A stretch of 12,428 bases of DNA from an uncultured Lysobacteraceae bacterium (GTDB lineage: Bacteria > Pseudomonadota > Gammaproteobacteria > Xanthomonadales > Rhodanobacteraceae), in the NCBI GenBank assembly GCA_946480705.1, contig CAMLLF010000040.1, positions 1-12,428 of the forward strand, written 5' to 3'. The translations under genes were made by a program, and so were the position numbers. The stretch's first letter is position 1, and the number at the start of each line of letters is the position of its first letter. Below, one piece after another: positions 6,156 through 12,428 of this stretch. The notes beneath the pieces were generated by a model. That model was not told where the DNA came from, ran no database searches, and was given only the letters and a program-made list of their open reading frames with translations.

Positions 6156-7816
6156 CAGCGGGCGGGCCGATCGAGACTGCCGTACACGACCTTGCCGTCC
6201 ACGATGGTCGCCGCGATCCGATCGTGCGGAATCCGAGCGGCATCGATCGCATACGGGTCGTCACGCAGCAGCGTGAAGTCCGCCTGCTTTCCGACGGCGA
6301 TCGTGCCGCGGTCCGATTCGGCGAATTCCGCAAACGCGGCGCCGGCGGTGAAGCCGCGCACGGCTTCGTCCAGGGACAGGCGCTGTGCCGGCAGCCAGCC
6401 TCCGGCAGGCTTTGCATCGAGATCCTGACGCGTCACGGCGGCGTACAGTCCGAGCAACGGACTGACCTGCTCGACCGGAAAGTCGGAACCGAGCGCCAGC
6501 GGCACCTTCGCCGCCATGAAACGGCGCCAGGCGTACGCACCGGCAAGCCGCGCCTCACCGACGCGCGCCTGTGCCCAGGGCATGTCGCTGGTCGCGTGCG
6601 TCGGCTGCATGGACGCGATCACGCGCAATTGCGCGAAGCGCGGAAAGTCGGCGACGTCGACGATCTGCGCGTGCTCGACGCGCCAGCGATGGTCGCCCTG
6701 CGCTGCCGCATCGAGAACACCCGCATATGTGTCGAGCACGAGCCGCGTGCCGCGGTCGCCGATGGCATGCGTCGCGACCTGCACGTTACAGCGCTTCGCC
6801 TTCGCGACGACGGCGCGGAAGGCATCGGGCGCGGTCACGAGCAGGCCGCGATTGCCCGGATCGTCGCTGTAGTCGGCCTTGAGTGCCGCGCCGCGGCTGC
6901 CGAGCGCGCCGTCGATGTAGAGCTTGACCGCGCGCATCTGCAGACGGCCGCCCGCATGCCGATAAAGTCCGTCGCGGCACAGTGCGTCGAGCGCTTCGCC
7001 GTCGCCGTCGGCCATCGCATAGATGCGCAGCGGCAGTTCGCCGGCATCGGCGAAACCGCGGAGTACGGCAAGATCGTCGCGGCTGACGCCAGCGTCGTGC
7101 ACGCCGGTCAGGCCGTTTGCGAGCAGCGTCTCGAACGCGAGCCTGTAGGCCCGCCGTTTCAGCGCCGCGTCGGGCTTGGGCACGACCTCGTCGACCAGAT
7201 GCATGGCGGCGTCGACGAACACGCCGGTCGGCTTGCCGCCGACACGTTCGATGCGACCGCCGTCGGGCTGCCAGTCGCCGGCGAGATCGCGCGCGGCGCG
7301 CGACAGTGCCGCCGTATTCGCCCAGGCCGCGTGCCCGTCGATGCGGCGCAGATAGACCGGGCGATCGGGAAACGCGGCATCGAGGTCGGCCGCGGTCGGG
7401 AACTGCTTTTCCGGCCAGTCGTTCTGGTCCCAGCCGCGCCCGACGAGCCAGGCGCCGGCCGGCAGCTTTGCCGCATGCGCGCGCAGGCGCTCGATGACCT
7501 GCGCCTTCGACGCGGTGCCGCGCAGGTCGGCATTGAGCAGCGACAGGCCAAGACCGAGCACATGGCCGTGCGCATCGACGAGGCCGGGCAGCACGGCCGC
7601 GCCATGCGCGTCGAGCTTCGCCGCATCCGGATACCGCTGCGCGAGTTCGGCCTTCGAGCCGACGGCGACGATGCGTCCGGCATCGTCCCACGCCACGGCC
7701 TCGGCCGTTCCGCCGGGCACGCGGATGCGCCCATCGTGCAGGACCGTCGTCGCGGCCGTCGTTCCGTTCAACGCCAGCAGCCCCGCCGCCAGCAGCCAGC
7801 CTGTCGATCGCTTCAT
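6155..7816 (-). CDS. Exported amidohydrolase, YtcJ-like (Amidohydro_3)
   Basis: A 553-residue metal-dependent hydrolase of the amidohydrolase superfamily. The ATG at 7816-7814 has a strong GGAGG six bases upstream and opens a Sec-type signal (hydrophobic LLAAGLLAL, cleavage near TTAA at about 22); an in-frame ATG 17 codons further up would spoil it. Family marks in order: [12 protein letters not shown] with the metal pair H83 and H85, GVHDAGVS (about 237), [15 protein letters not shown] (about 297), ATHAIGDRG (about 348), WRVEHAQI (about 378), [10 protein letters not shown] (about 402), LGSDFPVE with the catalytic Asp (about 443), and the closing beta-sandwich piece [14 protein letters not shown]. 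It probably hydrolyses an amide or cyclic amide in the periplasm; the substrate cannot be read from sequence. It lies back to back with a permease gene (182-base shared gap), which suggests linked use of its product. Confidence 0.9.
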   Translation of the reverse strand: MKRSTGWLLAAGLLALNGTTAATTVLHDGRIRVPGGTAEAVAWDDAGRIVAVGSKAELAQRYPDAAKLDAHGAAVLPGLVDAHGHVLGLGLSLLNADLRGTASKAQVIERLRAHAAKLPAGAWLVGRGWDQNDWPEKQFPTAADLDAAFPDRPVYLRRIDGHAAWANTAALSRAARDLAGDWQPDGGRIERVGGKPTGVFVDAAMHLVDEVVPKPDAALKRRAYRLAFETLLANGLTGVHDAGVSRDDLAVLRGFADAGELPLRIYAMADGDGEALDALCRDGLYRHAGGRLQMRAVKLYIDGALGSRGAALKADYSDDPGNRGLLVTAPDAFRAVVAKAKRCNVQVATHAIGDRGTRLVLDTYAGVLDAAAQGDHRWRVEHAQIVDVADFPRFAQLRVIASMQPTHATSDMPWAQARVGEARLAGAYAWRRFMAAKVPLALGSDFPVEQVSPLLGLYAAVTRQDLDAKPAGGWLPAQRLSLDEAVRGFTAGAAFAEFAESDRGTIAVGKQADFTLLRDDPYAIDAARIPHDRIAATIVDGKVVYGSLDRPAR

Positions 7817-7998
7817 GCGTGTCCTCCCGGCAGAATCGCCGCACTGTGGCGACCGGCGCCCGCGCACGCAAGATGCGCCGGCGGCTCGCAGGCTCGAGCC
7901 CTGCGCCTGGATCGACCGTCATAGCGATATCACCGCGCACCGGATTGCCAAGGCCAGACTGCTCGCCCATGCTCGCGGCTCCTTCAGGGGAGCGGTCG

Positions 7999-9306
7999 AT
8001 GTCCGAATCCAGCAGTCCCGGCTACGCGCGCCGGCTCGGCGTACTCGATGCGACGATGGTCGTCGTCGGCGGCATCATCGGTTCCGGCATCTTCCTGAAT
8101 CCGGCCGTCGTCGCGCAGCGCAGCGACTCGCCGGGCATGATCATGCTGGCCTGGACGCTCGGCGGCGTGTTCGCGCTGGCCGGCGCATTCATCTACGCCG
8201 AACTCGGCGCGCGCCGGCCGCAGGCCGGCGGCGGCTACGTCTATCTGCGCGAGTCCTATGGGCCGCTGATCGCGTTCCTGTTCGGCTGGATCATGCTGCT
8301 CGTCAACTACTCGGGCTCGATCGCGGCCGTGGCGACGACGTTCGCGACGTATTTCTGCCAGGTCGCCGGCCTCGCCCCGACCCTGGTGAAGCCGGTCGCG
8401 GTCGGCGCGATCCTGCTGCTCGCCGGCATCAATTTCTTCGGTATCCGCGCGGGCGCGTTCGTGCAGAACCTCGCCACGCTGCTGAAGCTGCTCGCGGTCA
8501 TCGCCGTCGTCGTGGCCGGGCTCGCCTTCAGCGGCGTCGCCGCATCGCCGCCGCCGGCCAATCTCGGATCGAGCAGTTTCGGCAGCGCGCTGCTGCCGGT
8601 GCTGTTCGCCTACAGCGGCTGGTTCTACATCAACAACATCGCCGGCGAGATCCGCGATCCGCAGCGCAGCATTCCGCGCGCGCTCCTGCTCGGCATGCTG
8701 GCCTGCACCGCCTGCTATCTGCTCGCGAACTACGCCTATCTGCACGTGCTCGGCCACGGCGGCCTCGCCGCGAGCACGGCACCTGCCGCCGAACTCATGC
8801 AGCGCGCGTTCGGTCCGACCGGCGCGGTCGTCATCGCCGCCGGCATCGCCATCTCGACGTTCGGGTTCTGCAACATCGCGATCCTCGGCGGATCGCGCAT
8901 GTTCCAGGTGATGGGCGCCGACGGCGTGTTTTTCCGCGCCGCGGCACATCTGCATCCGACCTACCGCTCGCCCGATATCGCGCTCGGCGTGCTCGCGCTG
9001 TGGGCGGCGGCGCTCGTGATCCTCGGCAACTACGGCGAGCTGCTCGACTACGCGACGGTCGGCGACTGGATCGGCAGCGCGATGGTCGCCGCGACGCTGT
9101 TCCACTACCGCCGCGTCGAAGGCGCCGCCGCGATCTTCCGCGCGCCGCTGCATCCGCTGCTGCCGCTCGCGTTCATCGCCGCGGTCGCATTCGTCGTGAT
9201 CTCCAGCGCACTGGCCCAGCCACGCCAGACGCTGATCGGACTCGGCATCATCGTCGCCGGCATTCCGGCCTACTACCTCTGGCGGCGCATCTACCCGCAG
9301 CGCTGA
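7999..9306 (+). CDS. Amino acid permease, APC superfamily
   Basis: A 435-residue inner-membrane transporter with about 12 hydrophobic segments. I start it at the ATG at 7999, because AGGGGAG lies six bases before it; earlier in-frame starts add an arginine-rich, non-membrane extension that overlaps the divergent promoter area. Segment 1 carries the broken-helix motif [12 protein letters not shown] (about 24-35) typical of APC carriers. It is followed by [24 protein letters not shown] after segment 2, and [24 protein letters not shown] in the middle, as in the L-type/SteT-like group that moves neutral amino acids by exchange or proton symport. Substrate is not determinable. The neighbours suggest uptake of a product released by the divergent amidohydrolase, which is inference. 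A hairpin 14 bases after its stop probably separates it from the oxidoreductase operon. Confidence 0.9.
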   Translation: MSESSSPGYARRLGVLDATMVVVGGIIGSGIFLNPAVVAQRSDSPGMIMLAWTLGGVFALAGAFIYAELGARRPQAGGGYVYLRESYGPLIAFLFGWIMLLVNYSGSIAAVATTFATYFCQVAGLAPTLVKPVAVGAILLLAGINFFGIRAGAFVQNLATLLKLLAVIAVVVAGLAFSGVAASPPPANLGSSSFGSALLPVLFAYSGWFYINNIAGEIRDPQRSIPRALLLGMLACTACYLLANYAYLHVLGHGGLAASTAPAAELMQRAFGPTGAVVIAAGIAISTFGFCNIAILGGSRMFQVMGADGVFFRAAAHLHPTYRSPDIALGVLALWAAALVILGNYGELLDYATVGDWIGSAMVAATLFHYRRVEGAAAIFRAPLHPLLPLAFIAAVAFVVISSALAQPRQTLIGLGIIVAGIPAYYLWRRIYPQR

Positions 9307-9320
9307 AGCGAAGGCCCGCT

Positions 9321-9343
9321 GCGGCAGGCGCACATCCTGCCGC
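9321..9343 (+). terminator. Terminator-like hairpin after the permease gene
   Basis: GCGGCAGG (9321-9328) pairs with CCTGCCGC (9336-9343), a perfect 8-bp stem with a 7-base loop, 14 bases after the permease stop. No T-run follows. It likely limits read-through into the oxidoreductase genes. Confidence 0.5.
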
Positions 9344-9419
9344 GACGGCCCGCACGGCAAGCCCCTGTTCGCTCCCGGCCGCTGCTGCGACAATCCGTGT
9401 CTGCACTGCGGAGAGTTAC

Positions 9420-10070
9420 ATGCGCGAAGCCCCTGCCAAGGCCGACACGGACGCCGCCCGCGCGGCAACACCGGGACCGATCGAACTCACGATCAACGGC
9501 GAGAAGTTCCGCCACACCGGCGCTCCCGACATGCCGCTGCTCTGGTATCTGCGCGACATCCTGCGCCTGACCGGCAGCAAGTTCGGCTGCGGCGTCGGCC
9601 AGTGCGGCGCCTGCACGGTGCACCTGAAGGGTGCGCCCGTGCGGTCGTGCACGGTGCATGTCGGCGGCAAGGCGCAGCGCTCCTGCCTGCTGCCGATGAG
9701 TGCGCTGGAGGGCCAGTCGGTCACGACGATCGAAGGCATCGCGAGCGGTGAAGATCTGCATGCGGTACAGCAGGCCTGGATCGAGGAAGACGTGCCGCAG
9801 TGCGGCTACTGCCAGGCCGGACAGATCATGGCGACGGTCGATCTGCTCAAGCGCAAGGCGCAGCCGAGCGACGCCGATATCAGCCAGCTCACTAACCTGT
9901 GCCGCTGCGGCACGTATCCACGCATCCGCAAGGCGGTCAAGCGCGCGGCGCAGCTGATCGCCGAAGCCAAGGTTGCCGAGTCGAAGGCGGCCGAGACGAA
10001 AGCCGCCGCGGAGGCGAAAGCGGCCGAGGCGAAAGCCGCGGAAGCCAGGCCGAACGAGGACAAGCCATGA
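9420..10070 (+). CDS. 2Fe-2S subunit of a molybdenum hydroxylase (isoquinoline 1-oxidoreductase alpha type)
   Basis: This 216-residue subunit passes electrons from the molybdenum centre of its partner through two [2Fe-2S] clusters. The ATG at 9420 has GGAG six bases upstream. After a 20-residue lead comes the plant-ferredoxin domain with cluster ligands C57, C62, C65 and C77 ([21 protein letters not shown] minus its last residue in the first loop). The second cluster domain has C128, C131, C161 and C163 (CGYCQAG and CRCGTY). Two oddities. First, residues 65-76 are followed by a near copy ([12 protein letters not shown]), a 36-base tandem duplication that adds an extra cysteine, C89. Second, residues about 181-216 are a charged Ala-Lys-Glu tail (repeats of K-A-A-E) that makes it roughly 50 residues longer than the 150-160 usual for the family. 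Its stop overlaps the next start (ATGA), so the two are translationally coupled. It has no signal peptide and may be exported bound to its Tat-dependent partner. Confidence 0.92.
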   Translation: MREAPAKADTDAARAATPGPIELTINGEKFRHTGAPDMPLLWYLRDILRLTGSKFGCGVGQCGACTVHLKGAPVRSCTVHVGGKAQRSCLLPMSALEGQSVTTIEGIASGEDLHAVQQAWIEEDVPQCGYCQAGQIMATVDLLKRKAQPSDADISQLTNLCRCGTYPRIRKAVKRAAQLIAEAKVAESKAAETKAAAEAKAAEAKAAEARPNEDKP

Positions 10071-12313
10071 GCGGCCTGACCCGTCGTCAGTTCGTCAGCG
10101 TGATGCTGACCGCGAGCGGTGCGCTGCTCGTCGGCGTCCGCGCCGCGTCGGCCGCGGCCGATCCCAAGGTGTCGATGGATCTGTTGGGCGAACCGCTAAC
10201 CTCGCTCGGCGCATTCGTGCGCATCGAACGCAACAACCGCATCGTGATCGGCGCGCGCGGCTGCGAGATCGGCCAGGGCGTCATGACCTCGCTGCCGATG
10301 CTGATCGCCGACGAACTCGACGCCGACTGGAACCGCGTGCGCGTCGAACAGCTGCCCTACGGCTACGAGATCGGTCCCGACGGTCCGACCAATCGCTACG
10401 GGCCGCAGGGCGCCGGCGGCAGTACGAGCGTCACCGACGGCTGGAAGGATCTGCGCCAGGCCGGCGCCGTCGCGCGCTGGCTGCTGATCGAAGCCGCCGC
10501 ACAGCACTGGCAATTGCCGCACGAGCGGCTCGACACCGAGGCCGGGCATGTCGTGCATCCCGACGGAACACGCCTGGCCTACGCCGAACTCGTCGAGCGC
10601 GCCGCAGCGATCCTGCCGCCGGCCGAACCGGTTGGGCTGAAGAAGCCCGAGCAGTTCCGCATCATCGGCAAGCCCGCCAAGACGGTCGACGCGCGCGCGA
10701 TCGTGACCGGCCGTGCGACGTTCGGCATCGACTGCTACATGGGCGGCGCGCTGACCGCGGTCATGCTGCGATGCCCGCATCTGGACGGCGGTGTCGAATC
10801 GCTCGACGACAGCGAAGCGCGCAAGGTCGCCGGCGTGCGCGACGTGTTCGTGATCGACGGCCCGGTGCCGGGTTCGTCGTTCGACACGAATCTCGCGACC
10901 GGCGTGGCCGTCGTCGCCGACAACACCTGGGCCGCGATCAAGGGCCGCAATGCGCTGAAGGTGACCTGGAAACCCGGGCCGTGGGCGCAGGAATCCAGCG
11001 CCGCGCTCGAAGCGCAGGCGACCGAGGCGCTCAAGGGCGAAGGCGTGTCCGTGCGCCGCGACGGCGACATGGCTGCCGCGCGCAAGACGGCCAAGCGCAC
11101 GCTGGAAGCGAAATACCAGGTGCCGTTCCTCGCCCACGCGACGATGGAACCGCCGCATGCGCTGATCAAGATCGAACCCGACCGCGCGCTGTTCATCGGT
11201 TCGCTGCAGAGCCCGGGCGGCGCGTCGACCGTCATCGCGAACCTGACCGGCCTCGCGCGCGAAAAGATCGAGATCCGCATGACGCGCGCGGGCGGCGGCT
11301 TCGGTCGGCGCCTCGAGAACGACTACGTCGCCGAGGCGGTCATGATCGCGAAGAAGGCCGGCAAGCCGATCAAGCTGCTGTGGACGCGCGACGACGACCT
11401 GCGTCACGACTTCTACCGCCCCTACGGCCTGCATCAGCTGTCCGCAACGCTCGATCGCAAGAATCAGCTGACCGGCTTCGCGCACCTGTGCGCGGCGACG
11501 TCGATGAACTACCGCATCGCGCGCAAGAAGGAACGGCCGCCGGGCCAGGGCTGCCTCGAAGCCGACGATTTCCCGGCCGGGCTCGTGCCGAATCTCGACA
11601 AGCGCTTCTTCCCGCTCGAATCGGGCATGCCGCGCGGCCCGTGGCGCGCGCCGCTGCACACGTTCCATGCGTTCGCCGTGCAGAGCTTCATCGACGAGAT
11701 CGCGCACGAGACGAAGCAGGACGCCGTCGAGCTGCGCCTGAAGCTGCTCGGCGAAGCGCGCGAACTCGACTACTCCGGCCACGGCGGCCCGAAATTCGAT
11801 ACCGGCCGGCTCGCCGCCGTGCTGACGCGCTGCGCCGAGGCGATCGAGTGGAAGCGCAAGCGTACCGACGGCCGCGGCGTCGGCATCGCCTGCCACTTCA
11901 CGTTCGGCGGCTATGCGGCGCATGCGTTCGAAGTCTCCGTCGACGGACGCGACCTGCGCATCCATCGCGCGATCTGCGTCGTCGACGTCGGCCGCGTCGT
12001 CAATCCGCTCGGCGTCGACGCGATGATGGTCGGCGGCACGATAGACGGTCTTTCGACGGCACTGAATCTCGCGATCACGGTCAAGGACGGCCAGGTGCAG
12101 CAGTCGAGCTTCGGCGACTACGCGGTCGCGCGCATGGCGCAGATGCCCCATGAAGTCGAAGTCATCGTGATGCCGAGCGAACGCGAACCTTCCGGCGCCG
12201 GCGAAATGGGCATACCGAGCGTCGCACCGGCGCTCGCGAATGCGATCTTCGCGGCGACGACGGTGCGCGTGCGCAAGCTGCCGCTGCTGGCGGAGCTCAA
12301 TCGCCGGCTTTGA
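10067..12313 (+). CDS. Molybdopterin-binding subunit of a molybdenum hydroxylase (isoquinoline 1-oxidoreductase beta type)
   Basis: A 748-residue catalytic subunit of the xanthine dehydrogenase superfamily, binding molybdopterin-cytosine dinucleotide and hydroxylating a carbon next to nitrogen in heterocycles, or oxidising aldehydes. The start overlaps the previous stop. The N-terminus [20 protein letters not shown] is a twin-arginine signal (R6, R7), with cleavage near 29, so the enzyme acts in the periplasm. Family marks: [12 protein letters not shown] (about 122), [36 protein letters not shown] (409 onward), MPRGPWRAP (521 onward), [23 protein letters not shown] and the loop [17 protein letters not shown] with the catalytic glutamate E713. 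Length is usual for the two-subunit type, and no FAD-subunit gene is present, so electrons probably go to a cytochrome or other carrier encoded elsewhere. Actual substrate is unknown. Confidence 0.93.
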   Translation: MSGLTRRQFVSVMLTASGALLVGVRAASAAADPKVSMDLLGEPLTSLGAFVRIERNNRIVIGARGCEIGQGVMTSLPMLIADELDADWNRVRVEQLPYGYEIGPDGPTNRYGPQGAGGSTSVTDGWKDLRQAGAVARWLLIEAAAQHWQLPHERLDTEAGHVVHPDGTRLAYAELVERAAAILPPAEPVGLKKPEQFRIIGKPAKTVDARAIVTGRATFGIDCYMGGALTAVMLRCPHLDGGVESLDDSEARKVAGVRDVFVIDGPVPGSSFDTNLATGVAVVADNTWAAIKGRNALKVTWKPGPWAQESSAALEAQATEALKGEGVSVRRDGDMAAARKTAKRTLEAKYQVPFLAHATMEPPHALIKIEPDRALFIGSLQSPGGASTVIANLTGLAREKIEIRMTRAGGGFGRRLENDYVAEAVMIAKKAGKPIKLLWTRDDDLRHDFYRPYGLHQLSATLDRKNQLTGFAHLCAATSMNYRIARKKERPPGQGCLEADDFPAGLVPNLDKRFFPLESGMPRGPWRAPLHTFHAFAVQSFIDEIAHETKQDAVELRLKLLGEARELDYSGHGGPKFDTGRLAAVLTRCAEAIEWKRKRTDGRGVGIACHFTFGGYAAHAFEVSVDGRDLRIHRAICVVDVGRVVNPLGVDAMMVGGTIDGLSTALNLAITVKDGQVQQSSFGDYAVARMAQMPHEVEVIVMPSEREPSGAGEMGIPSVAPALANAIFAATTVRVRKLPLLAELNRRL

Positions 12314-12315
12314 CG

Positions 12316-12343
12316 TTGCGGACGGTCGGAACATTGAGATAAT
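12316..12343 (+). promoter_or_regulatory. Possible promoter of the right-edge regulator gene
   Basis: TTGCGG (12316-12321), a 16-base spacer, then GATAAT (12338-12343), in the short AT-richer gap after the molybdopterin subunit gene. The -10 is 25 bases before the next ATG. Prediction by eye only. Confidence 0.35.
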
Positions 12344-12367
12344 TCCATTCTTGATCATCCGCTCGCA

Positions 12368-12428
12368 ATGTCCGGCGCCGTGATTTACCGCGAACTGAGC
12401 CCCTGCGCGGCGCTGCACGCATTGCTGC
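12368..12428 (+). CDS. Probable AraC-family regulator, N-terminal fragment (partial)
   Basis: Only the first 20 codons are in the window: MSGAVIYRELSPCAALHALL, open to the right edge. The pattern Y-R-E-x-x-P-x-x-A-L is what many AraC-type transcription factors show at the start of their N-terminal domain. The DNA-binding part is not visible, so this is a pattern-based guess. There is no strong ribosome site before the ATG, though a plausible promoter lies 25 bases upstream. If right, it could control the oxidoreductase operon just before it. Confidence 0.4.
   Translation, partial: MSGAVIYRELSPCAALHALL

Noticed and set aside
5819..7924. 701-codon plus-strand frame across the amidohydrolase
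   Set aside because: Antisense of a well-supported gene, with low-complexity arginine-rich sequence.
7984..9471. 495-codon minus-strand frame opposite the permease
   Set aside because: It is rich in Arg, Asp, Glu and Gln with no recognisable motif and lies wholly opposite a clear membrane protein gene, so it is a GC-driven shadow.
10196..12418. 740-codon minus-strand frame opposite the molybdopterin subunit gene
   Set aside because: The plus strand shows every family motif in order. The minus frame has shadow composition and no ribosome binding site.

Overview
The window is a GC-rich stretch of bacterial chromosome, most likely from a gammaproteobacterium of the Lysobacterales (Xanthomonadales), perhaps Rhodanobacteraceae such as a Dokdonella relative. 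Two things point there. The aspartate kinase at the left edge looks like the N-terminal half of the aspartate kinase/diaminopimelate decarboxylase fusion of that order. Three secreted proteins end in a short Gly-Phe-(Glu/Gln) motif that I remember, without being able to check, from exported proteins of that group.

Layout, left to right. (1) A partial aspartate kinase on the minus strand (1-858), divergent from (2) a secreted metzincin-type zinc protease on the plus strand (1051-2253). (3) A convergent gap (2254-2529) packed with four inverted repeats. (4) Two tandem minus-strand paralogs (2530-3669 and 4178-5332): exported proteins with a novel N-terminal half, a Big-1-like Ig domain and a C-terminal tail ending NGFE. 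Each has a long leader and a matching promoter. (5) A gene-free stretch (5333-6154), AT-rich in its middle. (6) A minus-strand exported amidohydrolase of the YtcJ type (6155-7816), divergent from (7) an APC-family amino-acid permease (7999-9306). (8) A two-gene operon for a molybdenum hydroxylase of the isoquinoline 1-oxidoreductase type: a 2Fe-2S subunit (9420-10070) overlapping by 4 bases a Tat-exported molybdopterin subunit (10067-12313). (9) The first 20 codons of a probable AraC-type regulator (12368 to the edge).

How they may work together: genes 6-9 look like an accessory catabolic neighbourhood, with amide hydrolysis, uptake of the product and periplasmic hydroxylation of a heterocycle or aldehyde, perhaps under the AraC-like protein. 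This is inferred from gene order only. The protease and the two Ig-domain proteins share no domain but end in the same pattern, [DE]-x-[IV]-F-x-[DN]-G-F-[EQ]. The best candidate for something undescribed here is therefore a C-terminal tag on secreted proteins. The machinery that would read it is not in the window. A second oddity is an internal 12-residue duplication in the 2Fe-2S subunit, right at its iron-sulfur loop.
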